Made by a program: the position numbers and the translations under genes
In this document: piece by piece, positions 8,493 to 16,539 of the stretch
How positions within the stretch are numbered: position 1 is the stretch's first letter
Layout of the letters: each line of letters opens with the position of its first letter
Assembly (NCBI GenBank): GCA_021325275.1
Contig: JAJPHL010000068.1
Location: 1-64,000, forward strand
Direction of reading: 5' to 3'
Source: Terriglobia bacterium
GTDB taxonomy: Bacteria > Acidobacteriota > Terriglobia > JAJPHL01
DNA length: 64,000 nucleotides
Notes under the pieces: generated by a model
What the model was told of the DNA's origin: nothing
The model's input: the letters and a program-made list of their open reading frames with translations, nothing else
Database searches by the model: none

Positions 8493-9217
8493 TCGCGTGT
8501 CTCGACGTGAAAGATGGACGCGTCGTGAAGGGTGTCGAGTTCGTCGCGCTGCGCGACGCCGGCGACCCGGCGGAGTTGGCCGCGGTGTACTCGGAAGCCG
8601 GCATCGACGAAGTGGTTTTCCTGGACATCACGGCGTCGTCGGATCATCGCGATGCGATGGTCGACGTGGTCGCGCGTACCGCGAAACGGGTGTTCATCCC
8701 GCTGACGGTTGGCGGCGGCGTACGATCGGTTGCGGACGCGCGTCGCTTGCTTCGAGCCGGCGCGGATAAAGTCAGCGTGAACACGGCGGCGGTGGAGCGT
8801 CCTGCGTTGATCACGGAGTTGTCGGAGGAATTCGGCGCGCAAGCGGTTGTGTTGGCCATCGACGCCCGCGAACGCACGGTTTTCACGTACGGCGGACGCC
8901 GTGAGACGTCACTGGATGCGGTCGAGTGGTCGCGCGAAGGCGAACGCTTGGGTGCTGGCGAAATCTTACTGACCTCGATGAATCATGACGGCCGCAAGAC
9001 CGGCTTTGCGATCGCCCTGACACAAGCGATTTCCACGAGCGTGGGAATTCCGGTGATCGCCTCGGGCGGCGGCGGAACGCCCGAACATTTTCGCGACGTC
9101 CTGACCGAAGGCCGCGCCGACGCCGCACTCGCGGCGTCCATTTTTCACTATGGCGAGATGGCGGTGCCGGTGTTGAAGGAATATCTCGCGGAGCAGGGCG
9201 TCGAGGTCCGAAAATAG
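8474..9217 (+). CDS. hisF: imidazole glycerol phosphate synthase, cyclase subunit
   Basis: A (beta/alpha)8-barrel cyclase of 247 residues that forms the imidazole ring, releasing AICAR. Both catalytic aspartates are present, Asp11 in ACLDVKDG and Asp130 in VLAIDARE, along with the phosphate-binding VGGGVRS and SGGGG. The GTG at 8474 is chosen because AAGGAG lies about 11 bases upstream and the family N-terminus is [10 protein letters not shown]; an in-frame GTG at 8462 would lie on the SD itself. It overlaps hisH by 19 bases and is the last his gene. HisA, its usual neighbour and barrel relative, is missing here. Confidence 0.94.
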   Translation: MPAKRIIACLDVKDGRVVKGVEFVALRDAGDPAELAAVYSEAGIDEVVFLDITASSDHRDAMVDVVARTAKRVFIPLTVGGGVRSVADARRLLRAGADKVSVNTAAVERPALITELSEEFGAQAVVLAIDARERTVFTYGGRRETSLDAVEWSREGERLGAGEILLTSMNHDGRKTGFAIALTQAISTSVGIPVIASGGGGTPEHFRDVLTEGRADAALAASIFHYGEMAVPVLKEYLAEQGVEVRK

Positions 9218-9223
9218 ATTGTG

Positions 9224-9250
9224 CAATTATGCATTCCAAATGCATAATTG
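9224..9250. promoter_or_regulatory. AT-rich perfect inverted repeat (possible operator)
   Basis: A 12-bp perfect inverted repeat, CAATTATGCATT and AATGCATAATTG, with a 3-bp spacer, in a 40-bp gap between hisF and the ATPase gene. It is far richer in A+T than its surroundings and lacks a T-run, so an operator for the ATPase gene is more likely than a terminator. Confidence 0.5.
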
Positions 9251-9257
9251 TAAGAGC

Positions 9258-10484
9258 ATGTCTCGCCGCTACATCCCGCGCGCCTTGGAGAAAGTCCTCG
9301 TGAAGGCCGGGCGCGAATTCCCCGCCGTCGTTCTCACCGGACCTCGGCAGTCGGGCAAGACCACATTGTTGAGGCACGTCTATGGTCCAGCGTGCCGGTA
9401 CGTTTCGCTCGAGGCCCCGGACGTTCGCGCCGCCGCATTGGCCGATCCGCGTGGATTCCTGGCGATGCACGCGGCCCCCGTCATTTTCGACGAGGTTCAG
9501 TACGCGCCGGAATTGTTGCCTTACATCAAAGAGAGCATCGACGAACACCGCAACCGTTCGGGACAATTCTTTCTTACGGGCTCGCAAAATCTTCAACTGT
9601 CGGAAAACGTCAGCGAATCGTTGGCGGGTCGCGCCGCGTTGCTGCGTCTGTTGCCTGTTTCGCGGCGAGAGGAATTCGGACAGGCCGGCGATCCATTGCC
9701 TTGGGAAAGGGGCAAGAACGCGCCGGGCAGGGTCCGAGGCGCCACAACCGCGTCCCTTTGGAAGAGTTTTTTGCGTGGAGGGTTTCCGGAGCTGGTAGCC
9801 GGACCGCGCCGCGATCTGTACCTCTGGCACTCGAGCTACGTCCAAACTTACCTTGAGCGCGATGTTCGATCGTTGCGCCATGTGGGCGACCTGGTATCGT
9901 TTCAGAGTTTTTTGCGGACGCTCGCCGCGCGCACGGGACAATTGCTAAACCTCTCCGACGTAGCTCGGGACCTGGGAATTGCGGTGAACACGGCCAAGGC
10001 GTGGCTTTCCGTTCTCGAGGCGACGTTCCAAGTGATCGTGCTCCGTCCGTATCACGCAAACGTCGGAAAGCGCCTCGTGAAAACTCCCAAGGTCTATTTC
10101 ACGGACGTCGGTACGCTGTGTTACCTCGCGGGTTTGAGGGATCCGAGCCACGCCGCGGCGGGTCCCATGGGTGGCGCGATTTTCGAAAACGTCGTGTTGC
10201 TTGAAATTGTCAAAGCGTTGATCAACCGCGGAGAAGAACCGCGCATCTATTTCTGGCGCACCTCGATCGGCGAAGAAATCGACTTTCTGGTGGAGACCGG
10301 CGGCCTGCTGGTCCCGCTTGAGGCGAAGCTCTCGTCGACGCCGCGCCCCGCGATGGCCAATGCCATCCGCGCGTTTCAATCGGCGATGGGCAAAAAGGCG
10401 GCCGCGGGCTTGGTGGTTCACCCGGGAAACGTTCGCTTGCCCCTCGCTCCCGGGGCTAGCTCGCTGCCTTTCGCGAGTCTTTGA
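9258..10484 (+). CDS. ATP-binding protein, AAA domain with C-terminal DUF4143
   Basis: A 408-residue P-loop ATPase. The Walker A motif GPRQSGKTTLL lies at about residues 28-38 and Walker B in VIFDEVQYAPELLP. Arg/Asn-containing sensor segments (FFLTGSQN) follow, and the C-terminal half is the DUF4143 nuclease-like region, including the family signature around SYVQTYLERDVR. Proteins of this type are common solitary accessory genes, often patchily distributed and suspected of defence or toxin roles; the true function is unknown. The ATG at 9258 is preferred because the palindrome lies just upstream and the protein then begins SRRYIPRAL, typical of the family. It converges on manC, three bases away. 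Confidence 0.85.
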   Translation: MSRRYIPRALEKVLVKAGREFPAVVLTGPRQSGKTTLLRHVYGPACRYVSLEAPDVRAAALADPRGFLAMHAAPVIFDEVQYAPELLPYIKESIDEHRNRSGQFFLTGSQNLQLSENVSESLAGRAALLRLLPVSRREEFGQAGDPLPWERGKNAPGRVRGATTASLWKSFLRGGFPELVAGPRRDLYLWHSSYVQTYLERDVRSLRHVGDLVSFQSFLRTLAARTGQLLNLSDVARDLGIAVNTAKAWLSVLEATFQVIVLRPYHANVGKRLVKTPKVYFTDVGTLCYLAGLRDPSHAAAGPMGGAIFENVVLLEIVKALINRGEEPRIYFWRTSIGEEIDFLVETGGLLVPLEAKLSSTPRPAMANAIRAFQSAMGKKAAAGLVVHPGNVRLPLAPGASSLPFASL

Positions 10485-10487
10485 GAA

Positions 10488-11573
10488 TTAGAGAAGATCC
10501 TCGCGGCGATGCTCTTCCAGCCACTTCACAACCTTCGACACATCCTGTGAGCGATCGCGGCGCGCGACAAGCAACGCGTCCGGCGTGTCGACAATGATCA
10601 AGTCTTCCACGCCGATCGTCGCGACCATTTTCCCCGGCGCGTCGACGTAGTTGCGCTTCGATTCCACCAGGTAGCCCTGGCCGCGCAGCGCATTGCCGGC
10701 GCTGTCGCGCTGCACCAATTCGTACACCGCGTTCCAGCTTCCCACGTCGTTCCATCCAATGTCGCAAGGAATGCCGGCGACGTTGCGGGCGTGCTCCAGC
10801 ACCGCGTAGTCGATGGAGATGTTTTCGCAAAGCGGATAGAGCTTTTCCACCGATTCGCCGCTGGCGATTTCCTGCAAGATCTCGGCGGTCTTCGGCAGGT
10901 GGCGGTCGAGCGCTTCCAAAATGGTCTGCGCGCGCCACACGAACATGCCGCTGTTCCAGTAGTGCAGTCCGCTTTTCACGAAGCGCTTGGCCATGGCCAG
11001 GTCGGGCTTTTCGCGGAAGCGTCCCACACGATACAACTTGGGATTTCCAGTCGCCGAAACGCGTTTTTCAAACTGAACATAGCCGTATCCGGTTTCCGGC
11101 CAGCGCGGTTTGATGCCTAACACCACGATCGACCCTTGCACCGCGCCGGAAATGGCGGTCTGTAAAACTTTCAGGAATTTGTCTTCGCGCGAGATCAAAT
11201 GATCCGCGGGGAAAACGCCCATTACCGCGTCAGGATGACGCCGGCGCACCATGTGCGCGGCGTAACCGATGGCCGGCGCGGTATTGCGTTGAACCGGCTC
11301 GGCGATAATCTGTGCCGGTGGAACGCCCGGCAATTGTTTGACGATTTCGTTGCGAAGATGGCCATTGGTGATCACCCAAATCCGTTCCGGCGGGACCATG
11401 GGACGCAAGCGCGCGATGGTTTGTTGAATCAACGTGTGCGGACCGAGCACGGCCAGCACTTGTTTGGAGCGCCGCCGCCGGCTGCGCGGCCAGAATCGCG
11501 TGCCACGGCCGCCCGCCAGAATCACGGCGTGGAACGCGGGCGAATGAGCCTCGGGATGGAAAGCTTCGTTCAC
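10488..11573 (-). CDS. manC: mannose-1-phosphate guanylyltransferase
   Basis: Makes GDP-mannose from mannose-1-phosphate and GTP, a precursor for cell-surface polysaccharides. The 361-residue protein carries the nucleotidyltransferase signature ILAGGRGTRFWPRSR near residue 20, the FPADHLI metal/nucleotide site and the substrate loop around VEKLYPLCENISIDYAVLEH (split Glu/Asp contacts). It lacks the C-terminal phosphomannose isomerase domain of the bifunctional AlgA/WbpW type, which agrees with a separate manA 28 bases upstream. Last gene of the coaD-aspartate aminotransferase-manA-manC run. Confidence 0.93.
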   Translation of the reverse strand: MNEAFHPEAHSPAFHAVILAGGRGTRFWPRSRRRRSKQVLAVLGPHTLIQQTIARLRPMVPPERIWVITNGHLRNEIVKQLPGVPPAQIIAEPVQRNTAPAIGYAAHMVRRRHPDAVMGVFPADHLISREDKFLKVLQTAISGAVQGSIVVLGIKPRWPETGYGYVQFEKRVSATGNPKLYRVGRFREKPDLAMAKRFVKSGLHYWNSGMFVWRAQTILEALDRHLPKTAEILQEIASGESVEKLYPLCENISIDYAVLEHARNVAGIPCDIGWNDVGSWNAVYELVQRDSAGNALRGQGYLVESKRNYVDAPGKMVATIGVEDLIIVDTPDALLVARRDRSQDVSKVVKWLEEHRREDLL

Positions 11574-11601
11574 GATTTCTCCTGGTCGTTCAAGCTTTGT
11601 C

Positions 11602-12390
11602 CTAACAGGGATTCACCAAAAGCGATTTCGTTTCCTCGGTCGCATGAAACGACGTCGGCGAGGAAATCCGCCAGACTTCTCGCGGCGCGTATCGCTGGCC
11701 GCCGATGGTTCCCGCTCCGTTCAAAACAATCCAATGTCCCGCGGGAATTTCCCGCGGCTCTCCCGGCGGCGCCGCAAAACTCTCCACGCCAAAATAACGG
11801 CCTCGAAACGGAAGATTCACCAATCCCGCGCCCGGCGCCAGTCCGCGTTCCGCCATCACTTCGAGCGCGCGATCGAGATGCAGTTCGCGCGGCTTTCCGC
11901 GATCCAAGCGGTTGTAGTCGTACAGGCGATACGTAATGTCGCAAGTCTGTTGAATCTCGCAGATCGTCAACCCCGCCCCCATCGCGTGTACGGTTCCGGC
12001 GGGTACGAAAATGGTTTGGCCGGCGTGCACGTCGAGCCAATCCAAATCGCGTTCCAGCATGCCGTTCCTCGCGGCGCGCTCGACACTTTCCCGCGAAACC
12101 GCTCCCGCTCCTGCTGCAAACCCGATGGCCACGCGCGCCCCGTGCGTCGCGTCCATCACGTGCCAAATTTCGGTCTTTCCGCGACCCCCGCGGTGAGCTT
12201 CGTGCTTTCCGGCGTAAGCGTCGTCCGGATGCACTTGGACCGAAAGTTTATCGGCCGTGGTGATGAACTTGATCAACAACGGCCCCGCATCGAACCAAAT
12301 TTCCCCGATCCGCAAACCTGCGTAGACGCCTTCGGTCTGCAAAACGCCCCAGACCATGTCACGCGGTTTGGCTTCCAGACGGACCGGCAT
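11602..12390 (-). CDS. manA: class I mannose-6-phosphate isomerase
   Basis: A cupin-fold zinc isomerase of 262 residues that interconverts fructose-6-phosphate and mannose-6-phosphate. The zinc ligands are visible in LSVQVHPDD and KTEIWHVMDA, and in the segment FVPAGTVHAMGAGLTICEIQ. The start at 12390 gives MPVRLEAKPRDMVWG and lies one base after the stop of the aminotransferase gene. The open frame continues upstream, but only as a shadow of that gene. It is shorter than E. coli ManA and matches the compact Bacillus-like type. Together with manC it converts fructose-6-phosphate toward GDP-mannose, leaving phosphomannomutase to be found elsewhere. Confidence 0.92.
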   Translation of the reverse strand: MPVRLEAKPRDMVWGVLQTEGVYAGLRIGEIWFDAGPLLIKFITTADKLSVQVHPDDAYAGKHEAHRGGRGKTEIWHVMDATHGARVAIGFAAGAGAVSRESVERAARNGMLERDLDWLDVHAGQTIFVPAGTVHAMGAGLTICEIQQTCDITYRLYDYNRLDRGKPRELHLDRALEVMAERGLAPGAGLVNLPFRGRYFGVESFAAPPGEPREIPAGHWIVLNGAGTIGGQRYAPREVWRISSPTSFHATEETKSLLVNPC

Positions 12391-12391
12391 T

Positions 12392-13579
12392 TCAGAACGC
12401 CGCAAAAAACTTTCGCATGCGGTCCAAGCCTTTCGACAAATCCTCCATCGACGTCGCGTACGACAGCCGGAAATGCTCGTTGGTTCCGAACGCTTCGCCG
12501 GGAACCACGGCCACACCGGCTTCTCGCAGCATGCGCGAGCAAAGATCGCTGGCGGTTTTCGTTCCGTTCATCCGCAGATATTTTCCGATGTTCGGATAAG
12601 CGTAGAACGCGCCCGAGGGCATCGGGCACGCGAGGCCGTGGATGGAGCGCAATCCTTCGACGATAAAGTTGCGGCGCTTCTCGTACTCGCGGCGCATCGC
12701 GTCGACCGAATCCATCGGACCTGCCAGCGCAGCCATGGCCGCTTTCTGCACAATCGACGTGGGATTCGACGTCGAGTGGCTTTGCAGCTTCAGCATTTCG
12801 CCGATCAGTTCCTTCGGCGCAAGCGCGTAGCCCAATCGCCAGCCGGTCATGGCGAAAGTTTTGGAGAGCGATCCCGCCACCACCAGGCGCGCGCGCACTT
12901 TGGGATCGGCGGCGGCTAGTTTTCCGAGTGAAAACGGCTTGCTGCCGTAGACCAAATGGCAGTAGCACTCGTCGGTCATCAGCCAAATGCCGCGGCCGGT
13001 CACCAGGTGTGCAATTTCTTCCATCACCTCGGGACGCACCACCGCGCCCGACGGATTGTTCGGCGAATTCAGGATCATCAACCGCGTCTTCGGCGTGATT
13101 GCTTTCTCCACCGCCGGCACGGTGAGCTCGTATCCGTCTTCTTCCCGCGTGGGCACGAAGACGCACGTGCCGCCGCAGTATTCCACCATGTCGCGGAAGC
13201 TCACCCAATAGGGAACGGGAATGATCGTTTCGTCGCCCGCATTCAGCAATGCCGACACCGTGTTGAAAATCGCGTGCTTGCCGCCGACCGTCACGATCGT
13301 CTCGGCGGGCGTGTACGCGCTTTCCAGTTCGCGCGTGTGCCACGCACAAATCGCTTTCTTCAACTCCGTCGTGCCGCCGGCCGGAGTATAGCGCGTGAAG
13401 TTCGCGCCGATGGCCGCCACGCCCGCCTGCTTGATGTGCTCGGGAGTGGGGAAATCGGGCTCGCCGGCGCCGAAATCGATGAGATCGACGCCTTCCGAAC
13501 GCAGGCGATCGGCCTCGATGGTTACGGCGATAGTGGAAGAAACGCGGATGCGGCTGACGCGGTCGGAAAATGTATTCAT
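12392..13579 (-). CDS. pyridoxal-phosphate aminotransferase, aspartate aminotransferase type
   Basis: A fold-type I aminotransferase of 395 residues, closest to the class Ib aspartate/prephenate aminotransferases. Features: GAGEPDFPTPEHIKQAG near residue 38, TVGGKHAIFNT, ILNSPNNPSGAVV (PLP ring contact), MTDECYCHL and the Schiff-base Lys in GSLSKTFAMTGWRLG. The expected reaction is aspartate plus 2-oxoglutarate to oxaloacetate plus glutamate. Its ATG overlaps the coaD stop by four bases, and one base separates its stop from the manA start. A second member of the family is encoded at 39341-40516. Confidence 0.9.
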   Translation of the reverse strand: MNTFSDRVSRIRVSSTIAVTIEADRLRSEGVDLIDFGAGEPDFPTPEHIKQAGVAAIGANFTRYTPAGGTTELKKAICAWHTRELESAYTPAETIVTVGGKHAIFNTVSALLNAGDETIIPVPYWVSFRDMVEYCGGTCVFVPTREEDGYELTVPAVEKAITPKTRLMILNSPNNPSGAVVRPEVMEEIAHLVTGRGIWLMTDECYCHLVYGSKPFSLGKLAAADPKVRARLVVAGSLSKTFAMTGWRLGYALAPKELIGEMLKLQSHSTSNPTSIVQKAAMAALAGPMDSVDAMRREYEKRRNFIVEGLRSIHGLACPMPSGAFYAYPNIGKYLRMNGTKTASDLCSRMLREAGVAVVPGEAFGTNEHFRLSYATSMEDLSKGLDRMRKFFAAF

Positions 13580-14073
13580 GGAACCGGAACTTTCGCTTGC
13601 AAACGATCGAAAACGGCCGCGGGCACCAAGTCTTCGATCTTGCCGCCTAAAAGGTAAATCTCCTTTAGCAAACGTGAACTCACAAACGTGTAGTTGAGCG
13701 CCGGCAACAGAAACACGGTCTCCACATCGGGCGCCAACCGGCGATTCATCATGGCCATCTGCATCTCGTACTCGTAATCGGAGATGGCGCGAATGCCGCG
13801 CAAAATCGCCGTCGAGCCGGTTTGCTTGGCGAAATCCACGAGCAGCCCGTCGAAAGCTTCGACCGAAACATTCGGATGCTGCGCAGTGACTTCACGCAAC
13901 ATCTCCAGGCGTTCCTTCAAGCTGAACAGCGGGTTTTTGTCGGGATTCCGAAGGACGGCGACCACCAATTCGTCGAAGATCCGCGCGCCGCGCTCGATTA
14001 AGTCCAGGTGACCGTTGGTGATGGGGTCGAAGGTACCCGGAAAGATCGCGCGCGTGAATTGCGTGTTCGCCAT
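13576..14073 (-). CDS. coaD: phosphopantetheine adenylyltransferase
   Basis: Catalyses the penultimate step of coenzyme A synthesis, transferring AMP to 4'-phosphopantetheine. The 165-residue protein has the nucleotidyltransferase signature FPGTFDPITNGHLDLIERG at its start, the substrate loop ILRGIRAISDYEYEMQMA and the ISSTxxR-like region here written TFVSSRLLKE. It is full length for the family. First gene of the minus-strand run that continues into the aminotransferase through an ATGA overlap. Confidence 0.95.
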   Translation of the reverse strand: MANTQFTRAIFPGTFDPITNGHLDLIERGARIFDELVVAVLRNPDKNPLFSLKERLEMLREVTAQHPNVSVEAFDGLLVDFAKQTGSTAILRGIRAISDYEYEMQMAMMNRRLAPDVETVFLLPALNYTFVSSRLLKEIYLLGGKIEDLVPAAVFDRLQAKVPVP

Positions 14074-14200
14074 GCCCGGCCCCCACTACACTTTTGCATG
14101 ATAACGTTTTTGCAGTGTGTTTGCAAGGGTTTGCTGCTTTTCGGGGCAGCGGCCTCCCGGCTGGGAAAAAACCTGCTAAAAATCGAAACTTTGGCGAAGA

Positions 14201-15214
14201 TCAGGGCGTGTTGCGAGCCAAAACGATTCTCAGTTGCGGCGCGTCGGTTTGGGCGATCTCGAAACCGAACCCGCGCGAATACTCACGGCCATTCCAAGTT
14301 ACGCTGACTGGCGACGGTTTCACGGTCAACGGTGCGCGGTTGCCATCCGCGCGGCGCAGTGGACCGATCATGACGAAATACTGGAACTCGGGAAGCACTC
14401 CTTTGATCACGAACGAGCCATTGTCGGCAGTGACGACGGAAAACTCGCGCCCATGGCCCGAGTACAGTGTCACGGTCAACGGTGCGGGCTTGCTGCCATC
14501 CTCCACCACGACCATGCCGGACACTTCCATCGGCTTGACTTCCAGCATTTTCAAGGTTACATCGCGCGCCTCGCCCGACTCCGATACGACCACCGTTTGA
14601 CCCTGGAAGTCGCCGGTCTTAGTGTCAGAATGGTTTTCCGCCGTGATCACGTATTTTCCCGGCGGCACGTGCGGAAATCGAAATTGCCCGTTGGGCGCGG
14701 CGTCTCCCCACAGCGTCCAGCCATACTCGAACGGGGTGATGCGAATGCCAGCGCCGCGGAGCCCGGCCGCCATCGGCGTGCGCCCATCGGGCATGATTAC
14801 GCGTCCGCTGAACGCGACTCCCTGATACATCGCGGCGTGAAACTCGATCGTTTGCTCCACACCGTCGACGAGCGTGATCACCTGCGACCGTGCGCGTTCC
14901 AGCACGCCGCCCGAAGGGTCGCCGGCGTAGTATTGCGCCATGTATCGACGATCGATGTCGGGCACGTTGCTCGTGACCAGACGCACATAGTACCGGCCGG
15001 CGTGGTGGCCGGTGATGCGAAATGCGCCGCGATCGTCGGTCATTCCTCCCTGCCACCCAGTGGGTATGGCCGCCGTGGCTTCGTCCGCTGGTTCCAGAGC
15101 GATGAAGGCGCGATAGATTGGGAATCCATCTTGATCGACTAGCGTTCCGGAAAACACGGTGCGCGGCTGCGGGACCGGTTGCAGGAACGCAAGAAAGAAT
15201 ATGAGCGCGGTCAT
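14201..15214 (-). CDS. carboxypeptidase regulatory-like domain protein
   Basis: A 337-residue exported protein with a short hydrophobic signal (MTALIFFLAFLQPV). It is built of beta-sandwich repeats of the carboxypeptidase-regulatory-like type, each with the pattern G-x-V-x-D-x-x-G-x-P followed by a D-x-x-G-x-F strand (GTLVDQDGFP with DDRGAFRITG, SGRVIMPDGRTP with NGQFRFPHVPPGKY, SGMVVVEDGSKPA with DNGSFVIKG). Such proteins are very abundant in acidobacteria and are thought to be surface or envelope structural/binding proteins; no enzymatic residues are present. The start at 15214 overlaps the stop of the related upstream gene by one base (TAATG). Confidence 0.8.
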   Translation of the reverse strand: MTALIFFLAFLQPVPQPRTVFSGTLVDQDGFPIYRAFIALEPADEATAAIPTGWQGGMTDDRGAFRITGHHAGRYYVRLVTSNVPDIDRRYMAQYYAGDPSGGVLERARSQVITLVDGVEQTIEFHAAMYQGVAFSGRVIMPDGRTPMAAGLRGAGIRITPFEYGWTLWGDAAPNGQFRFPHVPPGKYVITAENHSDTKTGDFQGQTVVVSESGEARDVTLKMLEVKPMEVSGMVVVEDGSKPAPLTVTLYSGHGREFSVVTADNGSFVIKGVLPEFQYFVMIGPLRRADGNRAPLTVKPSPVSVTWNGREYSRGFGFEIAQTDAPQLRIVLARNTP

Positions 15215-16509
15215 TATTGGTTCCTCGGCCGGCACGTCACTTCGATTTCGAGCTTCGATCCCGGCGGCACGGGATAGTCGAACGTCCCATCCTTCAATTC
15301 GACATTGTTCAAGCGCATTGTTCCCACGTCGAAGCCTGGAGCTTTGATTGCATGGACCGTCAACGTTACCCGGCCGGGATAGATCTTGCTCAGCGCGAAC
15401 GAACCGTCACTGGCGTTATCGGCCGAGGTCCACATGGTTGTGTTCTCGGCGTAAATCTTGGCGGACGGCGAGCAGCCTTCGCCGGAAACAAGTTTTCCCG
15501 CGATCTCCGGCAGCGGTTGCACCTCCACTTGCAATCCAGCGACGTCGTGGCTGGGAATCGTGATCTCGGTTCGCGTGCCGAACACCGGTCTCCGGTCTTC
15601 CTGCGAACGCGAAGTTTCGGGGCCCTCCTCGGTCACTGCCGTCATGATGTAACGCCCAGGCAGAACGTTCTCGAATGCGAAGCCGGACTGCATGACATGG
15701 GAGCTTAACCTGTCGTTCTGCGGATACTCCCGGTCGGCGACGCGACGCAGCGTGACCCAGTGTTCGCGCTTCCGGCCCGCCTCGAGCGGCGTCGCCGGCG
15801 CAGTGACGATACCCGTTACGCGAACGCCCTTCAAGCGGAGGATCTGAATGTCGGCGCTGGCCTGTTGTCCTTCGGAGACCTGCAAGCCTTGCGCGTCGGA
15901 CTCGTCGAGCGTGGCCGGGAAATAGGTGGCGTGGTCCACGCTATTCTGCGCTCGCGGGAACGCTTGAATGTAATACGTTCCCGGGATCAGGAACGCGATG
16001 CGATATTCACCCAAATCGTTGGCCGGTTCGCTCCCGCCGGTGTTAGGCTCGGGCACGGCACGCTCGGTCGATCCCGGACGTCGCCGAAATACCCTGACGC
16101 TCGCTTGCGCCACGGGTGCGCCCGTCGCGTCGGTGATCCTGCCGCTAATCGCCGCGTAGGCGAAAAGGCGAATCACGTTCGGCGGCTTCGTCGCGTCTTC
16201 CTTCGTGGGATCGCGTCCTGTCACGACCACCGGACGCGCGTTTTCCCAGACGGTTGAATATCCCGGGCGCTCTGCTTGCAGTCGAAAGCCGCCGAGAGCT
16301 GGAAGAGTTGCGAACAAAAAATGGCCCTGCTCGTCGGAGAATGTATAGAGCGGGTCGAGATTATCGGGAGTGAGTTTGACTCGCGCCTTTGCGATCAGCT
16401 GATTGGTGTAGACGTCGATGACCACGCCTTCCACGCGTCCGACTATCTTTTGCGCGGGCAATACCATGCTGCCCAGAACAATCAAAATGCCGGCGAGACG
16501 AGTTGGCAT
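15214..16509 (-). CDS. carboxypeptidase regulatory-like domain protein
   Basis: A 431-residue exported protein with a signal peptide (MPTRLAGILIVLGSMVLPAQ). It contains at least three carboxypeptidase-regulatory-like beta-sandwich units: VEGVVIDVYTNQ with DEQGHFLF, SGRITDATGAPVAQASV with DLGEYRIAF, and a C-terminal unit with DGSFALSKIYPGRVTLTV. It is a distant paralogue of the next gene downstream. Both lie at the end of the long minus-strand run that includes two membrane/TPR paralogues. Function is unknown; an extracellular scaffold or carbohydrate-contact role is the usual guess for this architecture. Confidence 0.8.
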   Translation of the reverse strand: MPTRLAGILIVLGSMVLPAQKIVGRVEGVVIDVYTNQLIAKARVKLTPDNLDPLYTFSDEQGHFLFATLPALGGFRLQAERPGYSTVWENARPVVVTGRDPTKEDATKPPNVIRLFAYAAISGRITDATGAPVAQASVRVFRRRPGSTERAVPEPNTGGSEPANDLGEYRIAFLIPGTYYIQAFPRAQNSVDHATYFPATLDESDAQGLQVSEGQQASADIQILRLKGVRVTGIVTAPATPLEAGRKREHWVTLRRVADREYPQNDRLSSHVMQSGFAFENVLPGRYIMTAVTEEGPETSRSQEDRRPVFGTRTEITIPSHDVAGLQVEVQPLPEIAGKLVSGEGCSPSAKIYAENTTMWTSADNASDGSFALSKIYPGRVTLTVHAIKAPGFDVGTMRLNNVELKDGTFDYPVPPGSKLEIEVTCRPRNQ

Positions 16510-16539
16510 CGGAACCCTCTTGTCGCGAGGATAGCACGA

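Noticed and set aside
8474-9217. The hisF gene as hisA or a PriA-type isomerase
   Set aside because: The N-terminus ([12 protein letters not shown]), Asp11/Asp130 and the overlap with hisH identify the cyclase; no second barrel gene follows.
14074-14200. Hairpin-like GCTGC/GCAGC stretch between coaD and the surface protein gene
   Set aside because: The stem is short and interrupted, with no T-run or conserved context; nothing reliable can be called there.
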